Shown: positions 14,819 through 23,875 of the stretch, piece after piece | Layout of the letters: each line of letters begins with the position of its first letter | Numbering within the stretch: the stretch's first letter is position 1 | From: a virus | Reading direction: 5' to 3' (one strand) | IMG/VR virus record: IMGVR_UViG_3300032053_000166 | Location: 1-42,053 of that record | DNA: 42,053 nt | Made by a program: the position numbers and the translations under genes | The notes under the pieces: model-generated | What the model was told of the DNA's origin: nothing | Database searches by the model: none | Seen by the model: the letters and a program-made list of their open reading frames with translations, nothing else

Positions 14819-17800
14819 CTAATCTCCTGTATTCAATGCTCGTAGTATTTTTTTAGATACGCCCCTGTCTCTTTTTATGCTGCTAATCAATTCATCAAGA
14901 GTATTCGCCTGCACGTTGATTGTTACTCCGCCAAGATTATTGCTGTATCGGCGATTATCGCTGCGTGAATCAATATCAACGCGCTCCCGTCTTCCGCCCT
15001 CTCCTACAAGAAAACGAGTAGGGCTGTTTACAAATCCATGAAATCCTTGCGCTGCAGGTATTTCCGGCTCGTATTCATTGCCTTTGTATTTGGGTATGCC
15101 GCCTCCGATTAGCCCCACGCTGCTCGCTACATTATCTGTAGCTGCCGCTGCTTCATTTGCTGCATCAATATATTTTTGCCATGCTGCCGGTATATCGGAA
15201 CCCAGTGCTTTTAGCATGTAGGCAAATCCTTTCTCGATTGATTCTTGCATCGTGAGTTGGTCTTTTCCAAGAACTCCATTTTCCACTGCTTGGTCTATTA
15301 ATTTTTGTGTGTTGGCGTCTATCGTAAATCCATATTGCTTTGATGCCTCAACAACGGTTCGCAGGGTTGGAGCCATTGCTTGCAATGCTTGATTTTGTGT
15401 CATTCCTCCGGCAATAAGTTTGTCGTAATTTTTGACTGCATCATTTTGAAACTTTGTAAAATATTTCATTGCATCATTGGCACCGAGTTGACCGGATTTA
15501 AATAGTCCTTTCATTGCCGTATTTTCAGATTCAATAACAGTCAACAGTTCCTTGTTCGCTTCTATCACTTTATGCATCGGCACACCACCCAGTGCGTTCC
15601 ATGCCTCCAGCATTGTGGAACCATTCAAAATCATGGCATCAAAAGTGATTTGCGCAACTTCACGAAGACCGGTCATTTCTGCAGTATATTGCTCCAGCGA
15701 TATTTTGCCAGCGTCCAACGATTGCTTTAGCGCGTCCCCCCATTGTGATATACCAGAGGCTGCTTCACCAAGTGCGGCTTTCACATAGTCAGAAATTTCC
15801 TTTACTTCCAACCCTGCCGCTTTAGTTTCTTGAATCATCTTAATTATGGTTGCATCAATATGGTCACCAACTACATCGGTCATCTGCGCAAAAATAGTTC
15901 CAACACTTTTTGCAAGGTCAGCGGTTGAAATTAACCCGGCTCGTAGTCTGCCCAACTGGTCTATCACCGCTTTGAACGCTTTATCCATCTGTCCCTGATT
16001 GGTTATCTCTCCTACAATCTCTGCAAAATTCTGAGCAATCGCTTTGTCTTTGCCAATCTTTTTGCTGGTCTCCAGTATTTTTTTAGCCAACTCCTCACTC
16101 ACTGAATATCCCAAATCTTTGCCAATTTGTTCTCCTAATTTCTTCCATTCTGGTTTCCCCTTGAACAAACTAATAATTTTCCCAAGTACTGAACCAACGA
16201 CAGAACCGATTGCTTCACCAAATATAGGCATAATAGTTTTACCAAAACTACCCATGTTTTTTGCTAAATCCTTGAACCATGCTGCACCTAAACCACCACC
16301 CATCTTTCCCATCATTCCGGCTAATTTACTTTCGCCGCCGACAAGCGCACTGAAATAACCACCTACTGCGCTAATTGCATCTGCCATAACTGTAGCGATT
16401 GTCTCTCCCCAATCAATAGTATCCTGCGCCAAATCTTCTGTTGTGTTCGATACATCAACCATGCCCTCAACTGCTTTTGTGCTGTTCTCTGTCGCCCCAC
16501 TGCCCCAGATGTCGTAACCTTCAGTTGCGCTTTGTAATCCAGTACCCAACTGCGCCTGTAAATCACTTACTACTTGCAAATTATTTCTATACTCCGGCAT
16601 ATTAGTACCGGTTAATCCGCCGTATTCCGCAACTAATTTTACAAGTGCTGCATCATTGGCCTCAAGTGCTTTAGTATGCTTCAGGATTGCTTCGGCTGCC
16701 GCCTCGTTTGCTTTCTTTACCTCTTCCCCGTATTTTCTTATGGCTTCTGTTCTCTTTTTTGTTTCTTCTTCGGATGTAACCGATACCCCACTTGGCTTGC
16801 TCCCTGTTGCTTGCTTATATTTTTCATAAGGCATTCCCAAATCAGTACCCCATGATTTTGGTTGCGGTTCCTTTCCGCCAAAACTCGCCATCCAATCTCT
16901 CACTGTTTGATATTTTTCATACAGACCTACTAGCTTAAGAACATACCGCTCCAGTACTACAATTCCTGTACCAATAGTCCGCCCAATAAATTCACCAATC
17001 TCTTTCCCAAATGAGACCAGATTGAACTTCCCAATTATTCCTATTAACCAACCAACAGTCTCGCCAAAAGAACGAGACGAACCTTTGGCTTTTTCCATGC
17101 TCTTAGTTGCATCACCAAAGGCTTTTGTGGACGCCATTATTGCATCAGTCATGCCCACTTTGAAATTGTAAACCAATCCGCCAACCGCCATTTGCAATTC
17201 TTTCATTTGTGCTGCGCTTTGTTGCTCTGCTGCTAATTCCTCACGTGCTGTAAATGCTGCAAGGTCATGCCCTTTCGCCAATTCGTTTAATCTATCAGAA
17301 TAGTTTTTTGTCCACTCTGACAGCTCCATTATCACTTTTACACCGCCACCCATCATCACACTGGCAACTATAAATTTGCCCCACCTGGAAATAATCCTGC
17401 TGGCGTATCTGTCCATGTCAACCAATTTACCTATGCCCTGAGAGGCTCCCCTGCTTACTCCCTCACCCATGCCGATACCTGCGACACCCACCTTGTCAAC
17501 CGCAACAACAACTTTCGATAATTCGTTTTCATAGGCAAACAATCCACTTTTTGCGGCATCATAATTTTTTCTCCAATTAGCAACTAATGCGTTTTGCTTG
17601 TTTAATTTATCCTGCAATGCATATTGCGTATTTAATTTTGCTTGCAATGCGTTTGCTGCCGTGACCGCCTGCTGATATGCTGCCGCCATTTCTTTGCCCA
17701 TCTTTGAGGCAGTCAATGTAGCCTTGTCCATGCTGGAATCAATTTTTTTCAGATTGGCATTGACAATTTCAATTTTATTTCCGCTTGCATCAATTACATC

Positions 17801-17830
17801 GAATTTTATCCCGTACGGAATCGTGCTCAT
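14819..17830 (-). CDS. Tape measure protein (1003 aa)
   Basis: The longest gene, encoded right after the tail assembly chaperone frames, as in almost all siphoviruses. The N terminus is a long Ala/Lys helix (about 30-110). Hydrophobic Gly-rich segments follow (WGKFIVASVMMGGGVKVIM, about 148-166; a further Gly/Met-rich stretch about 480-560) that may insert in the host membrane. The rest is helical. The C terminus ends with a basic GGRRERVDIDSRSDNRR patch and a short coiled tail. It sets tail length and leaves the tail during DNA entry. The ribosome site GGAGATATAG precedes the ATG. Confidence 0.92.
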   Translation of the reverse strand: MSTIPYGIKFDVIDASGNKIEIVNANLKKIDSSMDKATLTASKMGKEMAAAYQQAVTAANALQAKLNTQYALQDKLNKQNALVANWRKNYDAAKSGLFAYENELSKVVVAVDKVGVAGIGMGEGVSRGASQGIGKLVDMDRYASRIISRWGKFIVASVMMGGGVKVIMELSEWTKNYSDRLNELAKGHDLAAFTAREELAAEQQSAAQMKELQMAVGGLVYNFKVGMTDAIMASTKAFGDATKSMEKAKGSSRSFGETVGWLIGIIGKFNLVSFGKEIGEFIGRTIGTGIVVLERYVLKLVGLYEKYQTVRDWMASFGGKEPQPKSWGTDLGMPYEKYKQATGSKPSGVSVTSEEETKKRTEAIRKYGEEVKKANEAAAEAILKHTKALEANDAALVKLVAEYGGLTGTNMPEYRNNLQVVSDLQAQLGTGLQSATEGYDIWGSGATENSTKAVEGMVDVSNTTEDLAQDTIDWGETIATVMADAISAVGGYFSALVGGESKLAGMMGKMGGGLGAAWFKDLAKNMGSFGKTIMPIFGEAIGSVVGSVLGKIISLFKGKPEWKKLGEQIGKDLGYSVSEELAKKILETSKKIGKDKAIAQNFAEIVGEITNQGQMDKAFKAVIDQLGRLRAGLISTADLAKSVGTIFAQMTDVVGDHIDATIIKMIQETKAAGLEVKEISDYVKAALGEAASGISQWGDALKQSLDAGKISLEQYTAEMTGLREVAQITFDAMILNGSTMLEAWNALGGVPMHKVIEANKELLTVIESENTAMKGLFKSGQLGANDAMKYFTKFQNDAVKNYDKLIAGGMTQNQALQAMAPTLRTVVEASKQYGFTIDANTQKLIDQAVENGVLGKDQLTMQESIEKGFAYMLKALGSDIPAAWQKYIDAANEAAAATDNVASSVGLIGGGIPKYKGNEYEPEIPAAQGFHGFVNSPTRFLVGEGGRRERVDIDSRSDNRRYSNNLGGVTINVQANTLDELISSIKRDRGVSKKILRALNTGD

Positions 17831-18145
17831 CTATATCTCCAATGCTGCCGATTGTGTTTTTGAATGATGAGTATTCAAAAGATTCATTGCCTCAACAATT
17901 AGATTTTGCCGATGATTAGTCAATTCGATTTCCTCATATTTTCTCATATATGTAACCGCCATCCAGTCAATCGCATAACCACTTCGTATATCAAATCGCA
18001 TAATGGCATTGAATAAATTCAATGTCTCCAAATTGCTTTGCCATAGCTCCACTTTCTCTGTAATCTTATGTGCGATTGCTTTTGCTCCACTGACTTCATA
18101 AACCGTCCTGCCTGCCAGTTTTTTGCGTTGCTTATCATTGGCCAC
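17831..18145 (-). CDS. Tail assembly chaperone, gpT-like part made by -1 frameshift (104 aa from GTG)
   Basis: This frame has a GTG at 18145 with AAGGA only 4 nt upstream. It also lies in the -1 frame of the preceding gene and stays open back to the A9 slip site at 18189-18197, through a 15-codon bridge. The fused product would be 281 residues. That is the lambda G/GT arrangement: the short form and the fused form together load the tape measure for tube assembly. The protein is helical and basic (NDKQRKKLAGR near the start). Independent initiation at GTG is a possible extra route. Confidence 0.8.
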   Translation of the reverse strand: MANDKQRKKLAGRTVYEVSGAKAIAHKITEKVELWQSNLETLNLFNAIMRFDIRSGYAIDWMAVTYMRKYEEIELTNHRQNLIVEAMNLLNTHHSKTQSAALEI

Positions 18146-18180
18146 AACTTCCTTTTCAATATAGTTCTGTTTAACGTAGA

Positions 18181-18675
18181 TTATGAAATTTTTTTTTGCT
18201 CCTCTTCAATCTTCTGCTCTTCATCACGGAATGCATTGCAAGCATAAATAATAAACGTTGCAAAATGTGGCAATGTGCATATCAATCCCAGTGCTGTTTG
18301 TTTACCAAATTTAATTTCGCCATCGGGCAGATTCAAATCTTTTAATCGCTCATTCAGGTAACTACATTTCAATCCAAGCCAACCAACTATATAATCATTT
18401 TCTACCAATGATTTTGCATACTTGAATATATCAATGTCCTGTTCCTTGAGAACTTTGCCGCCCTGAATAATAGTAGCCCTACTTTTACCTGCGTATTTGA
18501 TATATTTTTCTGCCGTCAACGGCTTTGCAATTATCACAAATTCAGAATTGATATATTTTTCATCTATCAATTTACCGTCGTCATCTTTTTGCTTGGCATA
18601 ATCAGAATACTTCACCTCATATTGCCGCTTTTCTGAGTATTCTGCCAGTCTTAAAAGCATTTCTTTCTCTTCCAT
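18181..18675 (-). CDS. Tail assembly chaperone, gpG-like (164 aa)
   Basis: Between the tail tube and tape-measure genes. Starts MEEKEMLLRLAEYSEK after GGAGG and ends EEQKKIS, the last codons lying on a run of nine A. Most product should stop at TAA 18183-18181; a fraction should slip -1 and continue into the next frame. The helical acidic/basic composition and size fit gpG-type chaperones, which share little sequence between phages. Confidence 0.78.
   Translation of the reverse strand: MEEKEMLLRLAEYSEKRQYEVKYSDYAKQKDDDGKLIDEKYINSEFVIIAKPLTAEKYIKYAGKSRATIIQGGKVLKEQDIDIFKYAKSLVENDYIVGWLGLKCSYLNERLKDLNLPDGEIKFGKQTALGLICTLPHFATFIIYACNAFRDEEQKIEEEQKKIS
18189..18197 (-). other. Programmed -1 ribosomal frameshift site (A9)
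   Basis: In the zero frame the codons are CAA AAA AAA ATT TCA TAA, so the heptamer A AAA AAA is in slip phase and the stop follows two codons later. After slipping, the -1 frame reads N-F-I-I-Y-V-K-Q and onward without a stop into the gpT-like frame. Position between tube and tape measure is the classical place for this event. Confidence 0.82.
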
Positions 18676-18698
18676 TTTTCTAACCTCCGTTTAATTTT

Positions 18699-20123
18699 TT
18701 AGCTTAATTGAATTAAGCAAGTTTCTTCATCGTTACTACCAGACCCAAAAGCCTGTATAGTTTTTGGTAATTTGTTTCCGCTAAATTCTGCATCATCAAG
18801 AGACACTTTTGTGATTTGGCAATGCGGGTATGTCAAAACGATATGAGGGATTCCTGTCACGTCGCCAAATTCTATGATCACTTCAAATTCTTTTTCAGTC
18901 CATGGGAATAACAGTTCTGCCGCATTTTGCCAGGTCATCCATGATGTCAAATCCATAATCACATCGCGCCGATTTTCTCTTAATGAATACGTTGGCCAGT
19001 TAGAATTTTTCTTTTCTCGTGGTTCTGTCTTCAGGCTTTCAGTCCATTTCAGTGAGCCTTCCATTGCGCCGACAATCAAATAAACTTTTTTGTCTTTTGC
19101 GATTGCCACAGGAACGATATTTGGTGTGACCGGTACAATATCGCCACTACCAGGTAATGTCACGGTTCCTACGGTATAAACGGTTGTGTCGCCCTCAAAT
19201 TTAATCTGATTTCCTGCCTCAAATAATCCTGCTTTGTCGAGCGTGCCATCGTATACGTGTACATGATTATCTCCCTGAGCTGCTGCTGATTTCAGCGTTG
19301 CGATAGAAAACAGCACATATCCGGTTGCAGAATATATTGTGTTATTCACGGGTGCTGCTGCCGTTGCAATGTAACCGTAAACGAGAGAATCTTTTGTGAT
19401 TCCGCCAGCTGCGATTGCGGTAGTAAATGTGATTGCACCGGTTGTATAATTCACATTGGTTATTGTATGCGGCGGCAATCCTGCCTCACCTGTTATTTTG
19501 AATACCCCACCTATGCTGAATTTATACGGGTCAACTACTGCGATTGCAAATAATCCGGCAATCACATCGGCGACCGTGTAACTCTGTCCAGCTACTGCAA
19601 ATGAAAGGCAGTCCCAAGTTGTATTCAATGTCGTAAAATCATCAATCGTGGCATCGGCTTTGAACGGCAAATCGGCTGCCGATACTTTGCAGTTGATTAA
19701 CCAAACAATATAACCATCATTATCTATCGCTATCGTATACCAAGATTCTGTGGTGGTAGTTGCCCTGTGCGTCAAGTCATATTTTTTATTTCCCGCATCC
19801 GGCGCATCAATTCCGTAGAGCGCATCCATCAAACACGAGCCGTGAATATCAGCAGTCACAACGCCAGTATAAAGAGTAGCGACCTCGATAGGACATTTGA
19901 TGGTTGCCTTAGAACCATTGAATCCCGCAGTCCTGCCAGGATATTTTGAAAAGCTACCAGCATGTCGAACCATGTTTTCAACCTTGCGCGCCTCTGCAAA
20001 TGTATCAGTACATCCGACATCAAGCAAAGCATCGGCTCCGGCAGGATATGCGGGGACGTCTTTTGCTGGTTGCACTTTAATATAAACAACTTTTGCCTGT
20101 TCTAATAATGTTCGTAAGCTCAT
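18699..20123 (-). CDS. Major tail tube protein with inserted beta-domains (474 aa)
   Basis: Directly upstream of the chaperone pair, the normal place for the tail tube gene. N- and C-terminal parts (about 1-170 and 355-474; e.g. GSLKWTESLKTEPREKK and FEVIIEFGDVTGIPHIVL) look like the tube beta-sandwich. The middle appears to hold extra domains: one at about 180-255 and one at about 276-350 with DNHVHV, a GD core and TPNIV, homologous in pattern to two domains of the tail-tip protein. Inserted domains would decorate the tail exterior. Length is greater than for lambda gpV. Confidence 0.75.
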   Translation of the reverse strand: MSLRTLLEQAKVVYIKVQPAKDVPAYPAGADALLDVGCTDTFAEARKVENMVRHAGSFSKYPGRTAGFNGSKATIKCPIEVATLYTGVVTADIHGSCLMDALYGIDAPDAGNKKYDLTHRATTTTESWYTIAIDNDGYIVWLINCKVSAADLPFKADATIDDFTTLNTTWDCLSFAVAGQSYTVADVIAGLFAIAVVDPYKFSIGGVFKITGEAGLPPHTITNVNYTTGAITFTTAIAAGGITKDSLVYGYIATAAAPVNNTIYSATGYVLFSIATLKSAAAQGDNHVHVYDGTLDKAGLFEAGNQIKFEGDTTVYTVGTVTLPGSGDIVPVTPNIVPVAIAKDKKVYLIVGAMEGSLKWTESLKTEPREKKNSNWPTYSLRENRRDVIMDLTSWMTWQNAAELLFPWTEKEFEVIIEFGDVTGIPHIVLTYPHCQITKVSLDDAEFSGNKLPKTIQAFGSGSNDEETCLIQLS

Positions 20124-20306
20124 TTATTTATCCTCCACTGCTTTATTTTTCTTTATCAGTACTGCTTTTGGTGGTTCAACTATAACTGCTTTTGCAATCC
20201 CTTCTGCAATGTGCTCAGTACCGGCTCGCTCGCTAACTTCCGTCACCTCATCTTTTTCTCTGATTAACCCTTCAACTCGCCGTCTGCTGTTATAAATAAC
20301 TTTCAT
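20124..20306 (-). CDS. Small charged protein between amidase and tail tube (60 aa)
   Basis: Starts MKVIYNSRRRVEGLIREK with AGGAGG 5 nt upstream and overlaps the amidase end. It is strongly charged (Glu/Lys/Arg) with an AVIVEPPKAVLIKK segment. No motif recognised. Tight coupling to both neighbours supports a real gene. Confidence 0.6.
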   Translation of the reverse strand: MKVIYNSRRRVEGLIREKDEVTEVSERAGTEHIAEGIAKAVIVEPPKAVLIKKNKAVEDK

Positions 20307-20826
20307 TCAATCCTCCTAAATATTTTCGTATGATTTTTAAATTCAATAAATTACCCGGGCATGTTTTCCCGTGTGTGTCAAAATCACGATGAAAAAATAC
20401 ATTGAATATTCCAAATCCTAACTTCTTTCGTAGCTCGTCAAATAATGCTTTCAATGATTTCATTTGTTCCATGGTCGGCTTTTCAATGTCGCCATTGCCT
20501 ACAAAACTAATTCCGATATGAGTATGATTCTTCCCGTCTTCTGGGCAATGCGCGCCGTCCAGTTGCTCAAGCCAGCGATCTCCTGTTTCAATAATTCCAT
20601 CCATCCGGTTAATCAGAAATTGATAACCCATGCCATTATTAAATCCACGTCCGCCATCTGCTTCTGGTTTTCTATGGTCTGCATCAATAGTGCTGCCCAT
20701 CAAATGCGTTTGGCTGTATTCACTACCAGGATTATTAGCAGTGCAATGAAAAATAATCCCTTGCCATTGTCGTAGTGGAGCTTTAAGCACTTCAAATATT
20801 TGCCATGATTCAATACGCATTATCAT
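20290..20826 (-). CDS. N-acetylmuramoyl-L-alanine amidase (endolysin, amidase_2 fold, about 178 aa)
   Basis: A T7-lysozyme/PGRP-type zinc amidase that cuts the bond between MurNAc and L-Ala in peptidoglycan. Counting from the ATG at 20826, the zinc ligands are H27 (IIFHCTA), H146 (FFHRDFD) and C156. K154 in K-T-C-P-G matches the catalytic Lys position of T7 lysozyme. There is no signal peptide, so it should need a holin. An alternative TTG start lies 12 nt upstream. It is encoded inside the tail operon, far from the holin and spanin candidates, so it could also be a virion-associated hydrolase. Confidence 0.9.
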   Translation of the reverse strand: MIMRIESWQIFEVLKAPLRQWQGIIFHCTANNPGSEYSQTHLMGSTIDADHRKPEADGGRGFNNGMGYQFLINRMDGIIETGDRWLEQLDGAHCPEDGKNHTHIGISFVGNGDIEKPTMEQMKSLKALFDELRKKLGFGIFNVFFHRDFDTHGKTCPGNLLNLKIIRKYLGGLNESYL

Positions 20827-20827
20827 T

Positions 20828-21307
20828 TTATTTTCCAAACATACTAATGTTCATCAATCGATAATTATAATCCTTATCCTTTTTTGCATCATGGTAGGCC
20901 AGAACGGGACCGATAGTGTTGATATGAACAGGATTTACATTCTGAAAACTATAGGGTGGTGCACTATATGGCGTGCGCTGAAATACGCCAGGATCATTCA
21001 GTATTGCTGCTCTGATAATATCTATCGCCCCGCAAATGAATTTTTCCACATTCATTTTTTCCGCAATATCCTGCCAGATATAATAAACATCAAACCGGTA
21101 ATCAAATATACTGGTCGTGCTCCTCTTGGCATCAATTATAATTTGCTCACCTATGCAAATTGTTAGGAGCGGATAACCGTGTTGTAGCGCATTCACAATA
21201 TCACCGCCGGCACTGGTACGAAATTCCTTAATAGCGTATGCAGTACTATCAAGCTGGTCAACTATCCAGTTGCCTAGAGCCAAAGCTAAATCATAATTCT
21301 TATTCAT
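20828..21307 (-). CDS. Tail terminator/completion-like protein (159 aa)
   Basis: Lies between the virion-morphogenesis protein and the tail genes, where Mu- and lambda-like phages encode the tail terminator (gpU/gp37 type). The order of a helix (MNKNYDLALALGNWIVDQLD), a strand-rich middle (LLTICIGEQIIIDAKR...YRFDVYYIWQD) and a C-terminal strand pair is compatible with that fold. The start overlaps the upstream stop (ATGA). Identification by position and size, not by motif. Confidence 0.6.
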   Translation of the reverse strand: MNKNYDLALALGNWIVDQLDSTAYAIKEFRTSAGGDIVNALQHGYPLLTICIGEQIIIDAKRSTTSIFDYRFDVYYIWQDIAEKMNVEKFICGAIDIIRAAILNDPGVFQRTPYSAPPYSFQNVNPVHINTIGPVLAYHDAKKDKDYNYRLMNISMFGK

Positions 21308-21936
21308 TGAATTTTTGCCTTTAGAAATTGTTCAACACGCCGATTTAACATCTTCACGTATTCAGGATATGATTCGAGAGAACCTTCCGGCAGTACTTTA
21401 CGCGGTGGAATTGTCACTTGTTTTGCATATATGAATTTTATGCTTTGTGTTTCGGTGCTGGTAAATCTATGCCCTGCTACATGCCTAACCATCTTCACGC
21501 GACTTGTTTTTCCTAGTCCACCAGCTCCCTGCCTCCGTCGAGCAGTGAAAGCATTCCCAGGAATCATTAGGTATGGATGATTTTTTGCCCTGATAACTCT
21601 ACCCTCTTGATGAATTTGCAGTAGTGGTGTTGCGCATTTTGCCGGATGTATCTCGCTTCCGCTTATCACACTGTTTGTTTCTATTGAATGAGTGATAGAA
21701 TTTTTAAGGAATTTGTTTTGCATCAATGGAGTTGTGAGCCCGCCCTTTAATTCTACTGTCAGAGGTGCGTTGGGCATCAAGCGATTACCTCGCGCGTCTG
21801 TACCATGCTCAATATTCCGACGTATCAGTTCATCTGCACCCAGTCCGACCAGTTCTAAAAATGGCGTGAAATCGGACATCGCTTTTTTTAAATCAGTGAG
21901 CACATGAATATCTTTTGTAATCGTGACCTGTAGCAT
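21304..21936 (-). CDS. Virion morphogenesis (tail completion, Mu gpG-like) protein (210 aa)
   Basis: Features of the phage virion morphogenesis family: a helical start with ...ADELIRRNIEHGTDARGNRLMPNAP (about 33-57), in which the Phe/Trp-x-x-x-x-x-PdG-x-x-W/L pattern is recognisable. A LMQNKFLKNSITHSIE strand follows (about 70-85), then a C-terminal segment where HxxGxxxPxRxFL-like sequence appears as IPPRKVLPEG. These proteins help join head and tail. The order after the DUF1320 protein matches Mu-type gene clusters. Confidence 0.7.
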   Translation of the reverse strand: MLQVTITKDIHVLTDLKKAMSDFTPFLELVGLGADELIRRNIEHGTDARGNRLMPNAPLTVELKGGLTTPLMQNKFLKNSITHSIETNSVISGSEIHPAKCATPLLQIHQEGRVIRAKNHPYLMIPGNAFTARRRQGAGGLGKTSRVKMVRHVAGHRFTSTETQSIKFIYAKQVTIPPRKVLPEGSLESYPEYVKMLNRRVEQFLKAKIQ

Positions 21937-22377
21937 TTATTCTTTTTCCTCAAAATCCGGGTCGTTGTCATCCATCGTCAGGGATGGTTTCGGAATATCC
22001 AGTTGAGTATATTGTCGATAGCTTTTCATCGTGCGTGTTGTCGCACCATAAATTGAAAGTGTGCCGGCTTGAATCTTGCCAAGCATCTCCAATATCTTAT
22101 CATAGCGAGCGACGTCCTCTTCATTCCAGCGTGCTTCTAAATTAATTATAGTAATGTCGGCTGTTATTTTTGTAATCAAATTTGGGACAGTAGTAAAGGG
22201 GAGCGTATAAAGCCCCCCTATATAACTATAAACCAAGTCACTGGCATCACGTAGAGCAATGCCTTCCCTGGTTTCATCTTCGGTTGTGCTTGCCGCATCA
22301 TCAGTTAGTGATTTCCGTATCTGTTCCGGGAATCGTGATTTCAGTTGTGCTACTGTGCATAACAACGGATAGGTCAT
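21937..22377 (-). CDS. Head-tail connector, DUF1320 (Mu gp36-like, 146 aa)
   Basis: The N-terminal pattern matches gp36-type adaptors: short start MTYPLLCTVAQLKSRFPE, an acidic loop, then ALRDASDLVYSYIGGLYTLPF (about 42-62), and a conserved helix DITIINLEARWNEED (about 73-87) followed by a YDKILEML helix. In Mu this family closes the connector below the portal. Coupled by overlap to its upstream neighbour (22374-22377). Confidence 0.82.
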   Translation of the reverse strand: MTYPLLCTVAQLKSRFPEQIRKSLTDDAASTTEDETREGIALRDASDLVYSYIGGLYTLPFTTVPNLITKITADITIINLEARWNEEDVARYDKILEMLGKIQAGTLSIYGATTRTMKSYRQYTQLDIPKPSLTMDDNDPDFEEKE

Positions 22378-22784
22378 TTTGCTATTCCTGTATGAGTTTC
22401 GATGTTTGTTTTTATCCAGTGCGATTTTCTGTCAGCGAGCTCTTTCACGTAGGGAGGGACGTTGTCTTGATTAAAAGTTGTTCCTCTCACAATTTGAACA
22501 TAATTCCTGGCCATCAAATTCACTTTACCTTTGTAGTCATTATCTGTTGAGAGTTTTTTGTATGGTCTCAATCGCTCTATGGTTTGTTTGCTAGCTTCCA
22601 TTTCGGAATTAGCTTTTTTCTCATTCAATTCTCTACTCTGTTCTACTGTTCTCGCAAGCGGTAATTCACGTGCAAGATTTTGTAAATCAACTATCAGATA
22701 TTCATCAGGTTTGATTTGGAAACTCAACGTAACAGTACACGTGTAGGTTGTGTTCTGTATCGTTATATTTTTTTCGTCTTTCAT
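22374..22784 (-). CDS. Hypothetical head-region protein (136 aa)
   Basis: Lies between the major capsid gene and the DUF1320 connector and starts behind AGGAGG. It opens with a short beta segment (ITIQNTTYTCTVTLSFQIK). A long charged helical region follows (about 30-85), then a second helical part ending ETHTGIAK. Position suggests a structural or assembly role in the head, but I recognise no family. Confidence 0.6.
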   Translation of the reverse strand: MKDEKNITIQNTTYTCTVTLSFQIKPDEYLIVDLQNLARELPLARTVEQSRELNEKKANSEMEASKQTIERLRPYKKLSTDNDYKGKVNLMARNYVQIVRGTTFNQDNVPPYVKELADRKSHWIKTNIETHTGIAK

Positions 22785-22800
22785 AAACCTCCTTTATTTT

Positions 22801-23862
22801 TTATGCCGCATTGGTATCGCAGCAAACGATAGTGTTCATGTCGGCAGGATATGGGAACATACAGCTCAATACCTGAATGCCTTCAATGTTCGGATGTGAT
22901 TTTTTGGTACTAAAAGTGTACGGATTGTAATCGCCGGTGTACCAGACATCTCTGCCATCAATTCGGTCGTATACGGGACACCAGAATTCAATGAACGGTC
23001 TGCGTGGGTTTTGATTTGCAAGCATCACATAAAACATGGGATCCAGATATGGAGAAAAAGTTGCGCCATTCCACCATGTTCCGGTCATGCGATATACGTC
23101 CATTCCTTGCCAACCTTTCGCAACTAATTGACAACCCATTGCAGGATTGATACCTTGAATATTCCATTGACTTCCGGTATCGTATACTGCTTTTGGCCAT
23201 GTTTGCACTGTCTGAAATTTCGTAGTGTTCATCAGGTTGTCACAGCAGGTACTGCCAAGTAAAAGCAGATTTGGTGCTTCACCACAATCATCAGAAATAA
23301 GCTGCGCATCGGCTTGAATGTCTGCATATATATCAGCCGCAATATTTGTCCAGTCATGCGCTGTAGCGTGTGTGCCTGGGAGGTTGTAATTAACACTCCA
23401 ATTTCCCTTGGGGTTGGTGTAGGTCAATTGCCCTGTGAATGCTTGCCAGCGTAGCCATTCATGTCGTGTTGCACATTGGTTCTTGAGCTCTGTCCACTGG
23501 TCGAGGATATATGCCTCAACTGCATTCGGTGTACGACCGCCAGTATCAATTGGATTTGTGCCGGGCGTGATTTTTTTTCTCAATTGTTTTGGGTCTAGAA
23601 TTGTCTGCGGTTTAGAAAGGAATATCTCATGGATTCGGCGTATCTCTGGAGTGGGCAGGCTCACGGTTTCACCCTCTGCTTCGTAGGGAACCAGCTCTGC
23701 TATGTTTTTATGCCCGGTCAGGTAGGGCAGAATGATATCATCCACGCCAGGATTTACTTTCTTGTTGTAAACCATTTTTGCCGCAAATAACTGGGGTTCA
23801 GGAATGAGATTAAATTTCTCACTCATATATTTCAGGTCAAGTAATTCATCTTCGAAAGCCAT
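22801..23862 (-). CDS. Major capsid protein, lambda gpE-like family (353 aa)
   Basis: Size and layout fit the gpE capsid family: an early NPGVDDIILPYLTGHKNIAELVP segment, the loop GETVSLPTPEIRRIHEIFLSKP (about 64-85), a long helix AYILDQWTELKNQCATRHEWLRWQAFTGQL (about 115-145), then the HK97-fold remainder ending in cysteines. It forms the icosahedral shell. The gene follows the protease/scaffold and an intermediate protein, as in lambda-type head clusters, and has a good AAGGAG site. Confidence 0.88.
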   Translation of the reverse strand: MAFEDELLDLKYMSEKFNLIPEPQLFAAKMVYNKKVNPGVDDIILPYLTGHKNIAELVPYEAEGETVSLPTPEIRRIHEIFLSKPQTILDPKQLRKKITPGTNPIDTGGRTPNAVEAYILDQWTELKNQCATRHEWLRWQAFTGQLTYTNPKGNWSVNYNLPGTHATAHDWTNIAADIYADIQADAQLISDDCGEAPNLLLLGSTCCDNLMNTTKFQTVQTWPKAVYDTGSQWNIQGINPAMGCQLVAKGWQGMDVYRMTGTWWNGATFSPYLDPMFYVMLANQNPRRPFIEFWCPVYDRIDGRDVWYTGDYNPYTFSTKKSHPNIEGIQVLSCMFPYPADMNTIVCCDTNAA

Positions 23863-23875
23863 AATTTTTTACTCC

